29,933 nucleotides of DNA. Source: JAZDEL01 sp043820655. Lineage in GTDB: Archaea > Iainarchaeota > Iainarchaeia > Iainarchaeales > JAZDEL01. The notes under the pieces were generated by a model that was not told the origin of the DNA, ran no database searches, and saw nothing but the letters and a program-made list of their open reading frames with translations. The position numbers and the translations under genes are program-made. The DNA lies in the NCBI GenBank assembly GCA_043820655.1, contig JBDRDO010000033.1, positions 1-29,933 of the forward strand, in the 5' to 3' direction. The stretch's first letter is position 1, and each line of letters starts with the position of its first letter. Shown here in pieces: positions 21,508-28,398 of the stretch.

Positions 21508-24411
21508 TTACAGGTTATCTATTGCGTCGATGAGTTCCTGAGCAGCTTTGCCAGTGTCGCCTGCAGTGTATCCTGCCGCAACAATGTCTCCGCTTGCGTC
21601 AACCTCGGCAACCTTGTCGCCAGGAACTGTCAGCCTGTCAGCAAGTCCTGCAATCGCTGCTGCAAGGTTGTTGACTATCGGCCCACCAACAATCACTTTC
21701 TTCCCTGTGGGGAGGTCAGTGTCGAGGTAAACCAGTGATCCAACAGCCGCCTGCGCCTTGTATTCGGCCGGGGTTGCTGCACAGGTCCCTGCGTCTCCGC
21801 CGCATGTAGCGTCGTAGGCAACACTTGAAACCAGAATCTTTGTCCCGGTTGCAGTTGTTCCCGACTCGCCTTCTGCGAGGGTCAGGGTCTCAGCGCCTGT
21901 CATTGTTTCCTTCACACCTTCGCCTGACACTATCAGCATAGCCCTCCTGATATTCTCAGGAATGGTTATGGTCAGTTCCCTGTCGGCAAGAACGTACTTT
22001 GAACCGAAGTCGTCGTACGCTTTGTCCGGAATTGACGGTGTGTCGCTGCGCTCGTCCATCTGCCATGGTGCCTTGCCGCCGAAGTAGTTTACATCTACCG
22101 TCGGGCAGGTCAGCTGTGTGTTAGGCAGTGAGACCAGCTTGTGGTCATATGTGTCGTAGAACAGGTTGAGGTCGTAGTTGCTTCCTTCATTGGCATCTAC
22201 ACTCACGATGGCGGTGTAGTATGATGTGTCCGAGCCTCCGCCGAATTTAAGTGAGTCCATCCAATACATGACAGTGTCCGGCCTGCATGTCTCTGTTGCT
22301 CCGAGATATGACGTCCCGCCGAACATGATGTCCTTGCTGTACTGCGGGGTGAAGTCAGTTGTGTTGTGGAGCAGCAGCCAGATGTTTTCCCCGTCTCCTG
22401 AGCTGTCGGTGTATGCGACGTACTTGAATACTACGTCGTTGTTTCCCTTCAACTCAATAGGGTAGCCCATTCCGCCTGTTGTTCCGCTTGCACCGGGTGT
22501 ATTGTTACCGTCACTCAGGTACATCGTCTTGTATGGCGTGGCTGTGTTGAACGGCTCCAGATACGTGACTCCCGACCCGTCGCTGCCTGTAGTTACCTCT
22601 GTTGAGGCAATCACGAAGTTCAGATCCGCTGAAATCGTTGCTCTATTTCCATCACTGTCGACCTTTAACGAATCGAAAGTGAATATGGTTCCGTTGATGT
22701 CTACCTCGGCACCGGATGCGTAATTTAGGTCCGAAATCATGCAGAAATTTGTGCTCTCACACATTATATTCAAATCCACACCGTTGATTTTGGACATTGT
22801 TGTGCCGGATCCAGCAGTTACGTACTTCCTGTTTGAGCCGTTGGTGTCCGTTGCGTAGTACAGTGTCCGCCCGTCAAATGAGAACGAACTTCCGCTTGTG
22901 CTCTTCTGCAATGCTATGAAGAGAGGTATACTGTGGCTCTCGTCACTTGTCCCAATGAAGGAAATTAGGTTATCCTTAAAGGACATTGTTGTCAGGGCTT
23001 CATCATCCTCGAAACCGCCGAACTTGACCTTTACATAGTCTTCACCCTGGGCGCCTGAGCCCTGGAGGAAGCCGAGTTCCTGCGTCCCTGCCTTTCCCTC
23101 TTCGGTCAAAGCCTGTCCGCTGGGCGCATAGAGCGGGTCGTTCGTGCCTGAACTGTTGTCCCACTGCTCATTTGCGTTTACGACACTGATGGTTTTGATA
23201 AAGTTGTTGTCAGTGCCTCCGCTTGCGCTGCCAGTTGAGATCTTGACCTTGTAGTCGTAGACACTTGATGTGTCTGTTGAGTCGTACGGGTAGCCCTTGT
23301 TGTCGTACAGCTGTACCATGTTCGTGCCGATTGTCACGCGCACTGTTGCAACACCTGTTGCCGCACCCATGTTAATCGACTCGACATAAACAATGGTGTC
23401 AAGGACATATTCTCCGTCTGAGTCAATGAACTGCTCTTCAAGGGACTCTGACGATGAAGCGGTTCTTGTGTCTATCTTGTTTCCCTCCGCGTCGTAGAGC
23501 TCGAAGGTTGCGCTGTAGGTTGTGGTTGCGGCACCTGTCTGCACCACTTCCGCTACCTTAACGCTCATCTCCTGCCCGTCGTAGGTGTTTTTCCCCTTGA
23601 GGCCGGTGATTGTTTCACCCTCGTTGTAGGAGTCTATTGACTCTTCCTTTATGAGTTTTACATATATGCTCGACCCTGTTGTGTCAACTTCCCTCACAAG
23701 GTAGAGTTCTCCGAACCAGGGAATCCTGATATTGTCATTTGTTCCGTCCGTGAACTTCGTTGCTGAGGTCGATGTCTCGTACGCAGGTATGCCTGTTCCC
23801 AGGTGCACTGTGTAGTTCAGGTCGTTCTCGCTGCCAAAGTACAGCTCGAAGTCTGACACTGATCCACCGTTCTCATAGTCGAACCTTGCATCCGCACTTA
23901 CTGTGAAGTACTCCTGGAAGGTTCTGGTGTACTTTGACGAGTTATAGGTGTATGTAGTTGTGTCATAGTACAGGTGGTCAAGGTGCGAGTGGGTTACCTG
24001 CAGTGCAGGGAACTCCTTTGTATCCGGATATGAATTTAGGTCCGCTACCCTTTCGGTCTCGCCTGTCTTGTATATTTTTGCGTTACTGTAGGATACGGTT
24101 CCGCCGATTGACAGCTCAACTTCTATGTTGTCCACTGTCGCTGACGAACCCGAGCCTGCCTCACCTGAGACATTCACTGTTTTCATAACGTATGCCTTTT
24201 CGGCAATCTTAGTCGCAATATTGCCCGCCCAGACAGCGTCGCTTACCATGGCGTGTGAGCCAACAACGACACTAACCGCTGGGGAACCACTGGCGGCATA
24301 GATGTCACTTTTTGAGAGTGTCATCGCTCCTGCCAGTGGGGCAAGTGCTGCACCAACCATGGCGGCACCTGTCGCAACTGCGGCAAGTTTCTTTATGTTT
24401 AGTCCTTTCAT
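21508..24411 (-). CDS. S-layer protein (major surface-layer glycoprotein)
   Basis: A 967-residue exported protein. The N-terminus MKGLNIKKLAAVATGAAMVG followed by AALAPLAGA is a signal peptide of the type seen in methanococcal S-layer proteins, and the end VIVGGPIVNNLAAAIAGLADR with KVAEVDASGDIVAAGYTAGDTGKAAQELIDAI matches their C-terminal domain. The long middle is beta-rich, acidic and rich in Thr, Ser, Gly and Tyr, with many N-x-S/T sequons. Six or so cysteines lie in the second half (MCESTNFC, ETCRPD, LTCPT, ATCGGDAGTC), probably disulfides. Residues 264-365 (GETITGLKGKNTYDGQEMS onward) recur in the 25587-26771 protein. GAGGTGA lies eight bases before ATG 24411. Upstream leader, palindromic promoter and a terminator point to high, independent expression. 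Confidence 0.93.
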   Translation of the reverse strand: MKGLNIKKLAAVATGAAMVGAALAPLAGAMTLSKSDIYAASGSPAVSVVVGSHAMVSDAVWAGNIATKIAEKAYVMKTVNVSGEAGSGSSATVDNIEVELSIGGTVSYSNAKIYKTGETERVADLNSYPDTKEFPALQVTHSHLDHLYYDTTTYTYNSSKYTRTFQEYFTVSADARFDYENGGSVSDFELYFGSENDLNYTVHLGTGIPAYETSTSATKFTDGTNDNIRIPWFGELYLVREVDTTGSSIYVKLIKEESIDSYNEGETITGLKGKNTYDGQEMSVKVAEVVQTGAATTTYSATFELYDAEGNKIDTRTASSSESLEEQFIDSDGEYVLDTIVYVESINMGAATGVATVRVTIGTNMVQLYDNKGYPYDSTDTSSVYDYKVKISTGSASGGTDNNFIKTISVVNANEQWDNSSGTNDPLYAPSGQALTEEGKAGTQELGFLQGSGAQGEDYVKVKFGGFEDDEALTTMSFKDNLISFIGTSDESHSIPLFIALQKSTSGSSFSFDGRTLYYATDTNGSNRKYVTAGSGTTMSKINGVDLNIMCESTNFCMISDLNYASGAEVDINGTIFTFDSLKVDSDGNRATISADLNFVIASTEVTTGSDGSGVTYLEPFNTATPYKTMYLSDGNNTPGASGTTGGMGYPIELKGNNDVVFKYVAYTDSSGDGENIWLLLHNTTDFTPQYSKDIMFGGTSYLGATETCRPDTVMYWMDSLKFGGGSDTSYYTAIVSVDANEGSNYDLNLFYDTYDHKLVSLPNTQLTCPTVDVNYFGGKAPWQMDERSDTPSIPDKAYDDFGSKYVLADRELTITIPENIRRAMLIVSGEGVKETMTGAETLTLAEGESGTTATGTKILVSSVAYDATCGGDAGTCAATPAEYKAQAAVGSLVYLDTDLPTGKKVIVGGPIVNNLAAAIAGLADRLTVPGDKVAEVDASGDIVAAGYTAGDTGKAAQELIDAIDNL

Positions 24412-24526
24412 GTTTGTTTCACCTCACGAATCTTATCAAAAATAGCCTAACATGCCCCCGACATCCACTCACGTCTGTAAGTCCTTACGGACACGAGTAA
24501 TGTGTGAAGACATTACCTAGCTAGGC
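24412..24526 (-). other. Structured 5' leader of the S-layer mRNA
   Basis: About 115 bases separate the predicted transcription start from the ATG. On this strand it can form hairpin GTAATGT-CTTCAC-ACATTAC (24516-24497) and hairpin GTCCGTAA-GGAC-TTACAGAC (24492-24473, one G-U pair), and starts near the palindrome CCTAGCTAGG (24516-24525). The ribosome binding site GAGGTGA is near the end and left open. Long structured leaders often stabilise abundant S-layer mRNAs; that role is inferred. No gene is seen here. Confidence 0.5.
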
Positions 24527-24543
24527 TTTTACTATAAAACCCT

Positions 24544-24563
24544 AAAGGTATTTAAATACCTTT
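24544..24563 (-). promoter_or_regulatory. Palindromic TATA promoter of the S-layer gene
   Basis: AAAGGTATTTAAATACCTTT is a perfect 20-base palindrome whose centre TATTTAAATA is a strong archaeal TATA box. It lies about 140 bases before the S-layer ATG. The flanking AAAGG/CCTTT could be part of the BRE or a site for a dimeric regulator. The symmetric box could in principle also fire toward the plus strand, but there is no gene on that side. Confidence 0.65.
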
Positions 24564-24614
24564 CGGTTTCGGAAAACGCACCAAATGCCTTTATTTGCCG
24601 AATAAGGGGCAAAT

Positions 24615-24800
24615 TTACTGCTTTTGTTGATGTTGGGTTCGGCAATTCACGAAGCAAAATTTGCAGGAATATCCTGCTTTTTTGGCATTTTGACGAAGTT
24701 TTCCTGCAAAAGTTGAATGCATTTTTTCAGCCCATTGACGAAGTTTTTCCTGAATTTGTGCCTTGGTTTGCGCAAGATTTGCGCGAATTTGCGCAAACAT
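24615..24800 (-). CDS. Possible 61-residue Gln/Lys-rich small protein
   Basis: An open frame that starts at ATG 24800, overlapping the stop of the winged-helix gene (TAATG), so it could be translated by coupling. The product has an amphipathic Gln/Lys/Ala-rich helix with a 15-residue repeat (EKLRQWAEKM, GKLRQNAKKA), then four cysteines counting CKFCFVNC and a basic Gln-rich end. Against it: the codons differ from all neighbours (CAA and CGT instead of CAG and AGG), and much of the DNA consists of short repeats with an 11-base period that ignores the frame. It may therefore be non-coding repeat DNA. No family recognised. Confidence 0.28.
   Translation of the reverse strand: MFAQIRANLAQTKAQIQEKLRQWAEKMHSTFAGKLRQNAKKAGYSCKFCFVNCRTQHQQKQ
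24690..24797. repeat. Short tandem and direct repeats, 11-base-phased TTTGCGC
   Basis: TTTGCGC occurs at 24767, 24778 and 24789, exactly 11 bases apart, with a variant TTTGTGC at 24755. TTGACGAAGTTTT occurs at 24690 and 24735. Further left, GCAGGA-ATA-TCCTGC followed by T6 (24663-24682) forms a hairpin, and GCAAATTT/AAATTTGC (24611-24618 and 24657-24664) could enclose it. The cluster lies between the winged-helix gene and the S-layer promoter. One turn-of-helix spacing suggests protein binding. Confidence 0.5.
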
Positions 24801-25450
24801 TATTGGCGTTTTTTCTCATAGAGCTTGTTATTGAATTCCGCAAGCTCTTTCCTGCCCATAAGATTTAGAACATGACTGTTGTATGCCTGTATCATTTCAG
24901 CCATGTCCATAAGCCCGTCCTGCAAATCGTCCGCGGGAATGTCAAACTTTGCGGGCTTTAAAACTTCAACTGAACTCGGGCCGTAGAAATACATAAACCT
25001 TACAAGCGCGCGGAAGTTGCGCACGGACAAATTTAAATCAATATAACTGCTGTATTGCTCGCCGTCCTGAACTACATCTGCCTTTTTTGAATCGTAAATT
25101 GTGAACTCCTTCTCCTTTTTGAGGCCTGCCTCAATATCGGAAAGCGCCTTCATAAGTAGGTTTTCCTCCACAGCCTGCGCCTCAATAATTGCCCTTATCC
25201 TCAGGCGGTTCGGGTCGGTTTCCTCAATTTCCTTCCGCTTATGCACTGTGCTGGAAATATTGTCAATAAGCTTATATTTCACGGGAAAACCCTCGTGCTT
25301 TTCAACCACTTTCAGCTTTAGCATGCCCTTTAGATCATTCATTACGCCTTCCTGCGGCATATTCAGCTGTTTCTGCAGTTCCTCAATGCTTTTGGGACCG
25401 TGCATAAGCAAAACAGCAATTCGCTTCTGTTCTTCAGTATACGTTGCCAT
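24800..25450 (-). CDS. Winged-helix domain protein, candidate transcription regulator
   Basis: A 216-residue protein. Residues 1-65 form a winged helix: YTEEQKRIAVLLMHGPKSIEELQKQLNMPQEGVMNDLKGMLKLKVVEKHEGFPVKYKLID, with recognition helix around residues 30-43. A basic linker follows, then a helical segment 78-115 and an alpha/beta domain with FTIYDSKKADVVQDGEQYSSYIDL, FRALVRFMYFYGPSSVEVLKP, and a C-terminal helix DLQDGLMDMAEMIQAYNSHVLNLM. The second domain may sense a ligand or dimerise; I do not recognise it, though a TrmB-like two-domain logic is possible. A TTTAAA box at about 25474-25480 lies 25-30 bases upstream, suggesting a leaderless mRNA. It lies directly before the S-layer promoter region and between two surface genes, so control of these is plausible but unproven. 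Confidence 0.72.
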   Translation of the reverse strand: MATYTEEQKRIAVLLMHGPKSIEELQKQLNMPQEGVMNDLKGMLKLKVVEKHEGFPVKYKLIDNISSTVHKRKEIEETDPNRLRIRAIIEAQAVEENLLMKALSDIEAGLKKEKEFTIYDSKKADVVQDGEQYSSYIDLNLSVRNFRALVRFMYFYGPSSVEVLKPAKFDIPADDLQDGLMDMAEMIQAYNSHVLNLMGRKELAEFNNKLYEKKRQ

Positions 25451-25469
25451 GAAGGGTTAGGGGGCGGAA

Positions 25470-25515
25470 AAAAATTTAAAAGCCGCGGTTTGGCTATCAA
25501 TGCGCTGCCGCGGTT
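25470..25515 (-). promoter_or_regulatory. Promoter of the winged-helix gene with paired AACCGCGGC sites
   Basis: On the minus strand, CTTTTAAATTT (25482-25472) forms a TATA-like box about 27 bases before ATG 25450. Two identical sites AACCGCGGC lie upstream at 25515-25507 and 25490-25482, 25 bases apart; the nearer one abuts the TATA box. Each contains palindromic CCGCGG. The arrangement looks like activator or autorepressor sites. Confidence 0.5.
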
Positions 25516-25518
25516 ATG

Positions 25519-25567
25519 GAAATAAAATTAAAAATAAAAAACAGGTTGACCGGGGTTTCCGGCCAAC
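25519..25567 (-). terminator. Hairpin plus T-rich terminator of the secreted-protein gene
   Basis: On the minus strand after the stop at 25587: GTTGGCCGG, loop AAACC, CCGGTCAAC (25567-25545, one G-U pair that would be an A-C mismatch on the other strand), then CTGTTTTTTATTTTTAATTTTATTT (25544-25520). Architecture matches the S-layer gene terminator, and strand-specific pairing supports function on this strand. Confidence 0.68.
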
Positions 25568-25586
25568 AAAACCTTTGCATTGTTAT

Positions 25587-26771
25587 TTACTCCGCCTGAA
25601 CCGCGCAGTCCTCAAGGCACTTGGCAGGCTTCTCACCCTTGGCAACATCACACTTTCCGTCGCCGCACCAGTATTTGCAGTCGCCTATGCTTGCCTGAAC
25701 ATATGCCTTGCCTGTAGTCGAACCCACAGTCACATTGTCAATCCACACTGTTGTGCCAAGCGCAAGGCGATTGTTGTTTGCCATGAACCTCTTATTCAGG
25801 AAGGCGTGCTCAACCGAGTTATCGGAGTCTATCAGGTTGCCGCCCGAGTCATACAGCTCGAACGTTGCTGTGTAGCCCGGAGTGCCTATTCCTCCCTGCT
25901 GCACGGACTTAAGGAGCACTGAAACCGGCTGGTTTATATATTTGCCCGCGCCGTAAAGCTTCTTCGCCCCCAGGAGGAACTCGCCCTCCTCATAGGATTG
26001 CTTGCTGCAGCCGACTTCGGGTATCGGTATCGGGTATGCCCCACAGTCGGGCGCGGTTACGAAAAGGCCCCATGCGCCGTTGGGCATGCCGTTCTTGCCG
26101 AGGTGTGCGCTCATTGCGTCAATGCTTTGTATGCCCTCAAGCTTTATTGCGGGAATTTCCGAAAGTATAGATTTGCGGAAATTCCAGGTATCTGAATTTG
26201 GGCCTGACTGGAACCATTCCTTCATGCCAAACTTGCCATCGATCATGGCGTTATTTACGAGATAAATCTGCACACGCCCCTGCGCATCTGTGTAAAACGA
26301 TAGCGCGTCACCCCGCCTTGGATTTTCCGAAAGGTTCCAAAGCTGCACTGCCTTAGCGAAAAGGTTTTCCGATTTAACAGGCACCCTTGCGTCATCAAGG
26401 ACCCAGTATTTTTCCCCCGAGGTAAAGCCCCATGTCTTTGCAACAGGGTGGAAACCTATGGAATCAATTGTATTTGTCGGGAAAATCTGGGAGGTAGGGT
26501 AGGTATACCACGTACTTGTGGGGATATGGTAGGCATAGGTCACGCCTGTATCGCCCGCTCCCGAGGGGTTGTCAATAAAGACGTATAGCTCGTCGCTCTG
26601 CGCGTATGCATCAATATGGACATCTGACGGCACATCCTCAAGCCCCGCGTTTGTCAGCACCTCATATGCCGTGCCTATGGGGTAGCCCTTGAAAACCACG
26701 CACTGTTCTGCAGCGGCAATGCCCGAAAAAACAAGAAGGGCCGCCAAAACCAATACCAATTTCAGTTTCAT
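25587..26771 (-). CDS. Secreted surface protein with S-layer-like module and C-terminal Cys-rich motif
   Basis: A 394-residue exported protein. Signal peptide MKLKLVLVLAALLVFSGIAAA, cleavage expected before EQC. Residues about 50-240 are beta-rich with Trp/Tyr-rich strands (STWYTYPTSQIFP, KTWGFTSGEKYWVLDD, NGAWGLFVTAPDCG), perhaps a small propeller or sandwich. Residues 262-364 align with S-layer residues 264-365, most clearly YTATFELYDSGGNLID against YSATFELYDAEGNKID. The end, CGDGKCD then KGEKPAKCLEDC (369-389), is the short Cys-rich calcium-loop-like motif common in archaeal exported proteins. GAGGTG lies eight bases before the ATG, and ATATAATC at about 26819-26826 is the TATA box. Probably incorporated in or attached to the S-layer; function unknown. 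Confidence 0.78.
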   Translation of the reverse strand: MKLKLVLVLAALLVFSGIAAAEQCVVFKGYPIGTAYEVLTNAGLEDVPSDVHIDAYAQSDELYVFIDNPSGAGDTGVTYAYHIPTSTWYTYPTSQIFPTNTIDSIGFHPVAKTWGFTSGEKYWVLDDARVPVKSENLFAKAVQLWNLSENPRRGDALSFYTDAQGRVQIYLVNNAMIDGKFGMKEWFQSGPNSDTWNFRKSILSEIPAIKLEGIQSIDAMSAHLGKNGMPNGAWGLFVTAPDCGAYPIPIPEVGCSKQSYEEGEFLLGAKKLYGAGKYINQPVSVLLKSVQQGGIGTPGYTATFELYDSGGNLIDSDNSVEHAFLNKRFMANNNRLALGTTVWIDNVTVGSTTGKAYVQASIGDCKYWCGDGKCDVAKGEKPAKCLEDCAVQAE

Positions 26772-26818
26772 TTATCACACCTCACGTTTTGTTTTCCATT
26801 GCATTTTTTTCCAATATT

Positions 26819-26836
26819 GATTATATGTCAACATAT
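26819..26836 (-). promoter_or_regulatory. Promoter of the secreted-protein gene
   Basis: The minus strand reads ATATGT-TG-ACATAT (26836-26823), an inverted repeat running into the TATA-like ATATAATC, about 50 bases before ATG 26771. This leaves a leader of about 25 bases carrying the GAGGTG site, so the gene does not depend on the upstream gene for expression. Confidence 0.5.
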
Positions 26837-26850
26837 TTTAATTTTAAACC

Positions 26851-27438
26851 TCAGCCGAAAAAACCGCTCCCGTCGCCAGAGGCGCCGAAATCAGGCGGTT
26901 CCGGCCCGGATTCTTCGGCTTCCTGCTGGCCTGTTTCAGGCGGGCTGGTTTCCTGCTGTTCATCGGAATCATTATCAGATTCCTGTTCTTCTGTTTCCTG
27001 CGGCTCCTGTTCAGCAGATTGTTGATTATCCGTGTCTTGCACAGGCGGTTTCTTAACCTCAGGTGGCTGCTCTTTTGTTTCATCTTCTTTCTCAGCCCCT
27101 GTAAAAGGGTCATTTACACCCTCTGCAGTGTCCTCCTGCCCTGGGAAGTTATCCTCCCCTGTATAAATGCCAATCTCAGGGGGGTCACCCTCAACAGTGC
27201 CGCCTCCTGTGGAAAAGTGGTCTTCAACATCCATGCCAAGGAAATTATTTTCCCCTGTATCTGCGGCAAGGCTTGGAGGGTCTGCTGCTGGGCTGTTGCC
27301 GCCGCCCTTTGCAAAAGGGTCCTCAATATCCGGAACTGCGGTTACGGGATCCGGGGAAAGCATCACAAGTGCGGCAGCCACAAACACGGCTCCAATAACA
27401 AGCACATAAATAAAACTGACTGCGCCTTTTTCAAGCAT
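26851..27438 (-). CDS. Acidic, repeat-bearing membrane-anchored protein (pilin-like N-terminus)
   Basis: A 195-residue protein beginning MLEKGAVSFIYVLVIGAVFVAAALVML, a short charged leader, KG, then a hydrophobic helix, resembling a class III (prepilin-type) signal or a simple anchor. The rest is disordered and very acidic. Two imperfect repeats of about 32 residues, DIEDPFAKGGG-DPPS-TGENNF and DVEDHFSTGGG-DPPE-TGEDNF, are followed by a partial third (NDPFTG), then a Glu/Gln/Pro/Asp/Ser tail ending in GSGFFG. No enzyme motif. Such tails occur on haloarchaeal-like or surface-exposed stalk proteins. It is probably leaderless, with TATTTATTT 22-30 bases upstream inside an inverted repeat. I do not recognise the family. 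Confidence 0.65.
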   Translation of the reverse strand: MLEKGAVSFIYVLVIGAVFVAAALVMLSPDPVTAVPDIEDPFAKGGGNSPAADPPSLAADTGENNFLGMDVEDHFSTGGGTVEGDPPEIGIYTGEDNFPGQEDTAEGVNDPFTGAEKEDETKEQPPEVKKPPVQDTDNQQSAEQEPQETEEQESDNDSDEQQETSPPETGQQEAEESGPEPPDFGASGDGSGFFG

Positions 27439-27450
27439 GGCTTAATAATA

Positions 27451-27476
27451 TGCAAACCCGTATTTATTTGTTTGCA
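27451..27476 (-). promoter_or_regulatory. Operator-like inverted repeat around the TATA box
   Basis: TGCAAAC (27451-27457) and GTTTGCA (27470-27476) form a perfect seven-base inverted repeat with a 12-base spacer that contains TATTTATTT, the TATA-like box of the gene starting at 27438. A dimer bound here would block TBP, so this looks like a repressor site. Confidence 0.5.
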
Positions 27477-27537
27477 GTGCGGCAAAAGCGCATATTCACA
27501 ACCTTTAAATATGCCCTATGCGTATTAACTTGGGGTG

Positions 27538-28038
27538 ATGCAATTGTTCGGTTTTGGGAAGGGCTCTGTGGAACTTACGCTTGATAAGGCAAATTACAAA
27601 TTTGGGGAGACAATAAAGGGCAGGGCTGTGCTGAAACTGAAGAATCCTGTAGAGGCAAATGGCGTAAGGGTTAAGTTTTTTGGAGAGGAGCTTGTGTACC
27701 AGTCATCATCAAGCCCTGCAGGGCTGCTTGCAGGTGCAATGGGTGCGCCGGGAGCATCACGCAGAAACGATGACAGAAGCAGCAAAAAGGTAATCCACAA
27801 ATTTGAAACAAACCTTGACGGAAAGAAAACATATAATGGCGGGGAGAGTTATGATTTTGAGATTGCAATTCCGCAGGATGTTGGCGGGAAAAAGCCCGCG
27901 GGCGGGATGGGCGCCGCGCTGGGCGCGCTTGAGTTTATGTCCGGAAGGAGCAGCAGCGTGAGCTGGTTTGTTCAGATTTCCCTTGACATCCCGAATACTA
28001 TTGATGTCAAAAAGAGCGTGCAGGTAAACATAACATGA
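27538..28038 (+). CDS. Arrestin-like (Spo0M/sporulation-control fold) protein
   Basis: A 166-residue protein starting MQLFGFGKGSVELTLDKANYKFGETIKGRAVLKLKNPVEANGVRVKFFGEE, the N-terminal arrestin beta-sandwich pattern with the characteristic Y-x2-GE-x-I-x-G turn. After a Ser/Gly/Ala-rich loop (about residues 56-80) the remaining strands include YDFEIAIPQDVGGK and SWFVQISLDIPNTIDVKKSVQVNIT, as in single-domain arrestin-like or Spo0M proteins. These act as scaffolds; the partner is unknown. TTTAAATA at 27504-27511 is about 27-30 bases before ATG 27538, so the mRNA may be leaderless; GGGGTG also touches the ATG. It heads a three-gene operon with two membrane proteins. Confidence 0.78.
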   Translation: MQLFGFGKGSVELTLDKANYKFGETIKGRAVLKLKNPVEANGVRVKFFGEELVYQSSSSPAGLLAGAMGAPGASRRNDDRSSKKVIHKFETNLDGKKTYNGGESYDFEIAIPQDVGGKKPAGGMGAALGALEFMSGRSSSVSWFVQISLDIPNTIDVKKSVQVNIT

Positions 28039-28053
28039 ACAGGGTGATTTGAA

Positions 28054-28398
28054 ATGGGAATATTGCTTGATGCAGGGGCTGAGGCGGCTAACGAGGCGGG
28101 AGTTGCGGGCACAATTGCGGGCGCGGGCGAGACAGCATGGGGCGTAATACAGGGCAACTGGACATGGCTGTTGTTGGGGATTGTGCTTATTGTTGCCGCG
28201 GTGCTTATATTCATCTTTATGAAGAAGATAGGGAAGATAATTTTGAACTCCGCGCTCGGGCTTGTTGTCTGGGCTGTGCTTTACTTTGTTGTCGGGGTGA
28301 AGATGAATTTATGGGTGAGTTTGATTATAAGCGGGATTTTCGGGCTTGTGGGAATCGGCGTGCTTCTGGTGCTTAAGTTTTTGGGGATTGACATATGA
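28054..28398 (+). CDS. BofA-like integral membrane protein
   Basis: A 114-residue membrane protein. After a Gly/Ala-rich N-terminus there are three hydrophobic segments (about 38-57, 62-81, 86-110). KKIGKIILNSALGLVVWAVLYFVVG with later ISGIFGLVGIGVLLVLKFLGI follows the pattern of the BofA family (sigma-K processing inhibitor), which has archaeal members of unknown role; in Bacillus BofA restrains an intramembrane protease. GGGTGAT at 28042-28048 precedes ATG 28054 at normal distance. Its stop overlaps the next start (ATGA at 28395). A link to intramembrane proteolysis is inference from the family. Confidence 0.7.
   Translation: MGILLDAGAEAANEAGVAGTIAGAGETAWGVIQGNWTWLLLGIVLIVAAVLIFIFMKKIGKIILNSALGLVVWAVLYFVVGVKMNLWVSLIISGIFGLVGIGVLLVLKFLGIDI

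Noticed and set aside
23970..23995. HSHLDH in the S-layer protein (residues 141-146) resembles the HxHxDH metal motif of metallo-beta-lactamases
   Set aside because: No other motif of that fold follows at the right distance, and the surrounding residues are an ordinary Thr/Tyr-rich S-layer sequence, so it is taken as chance.
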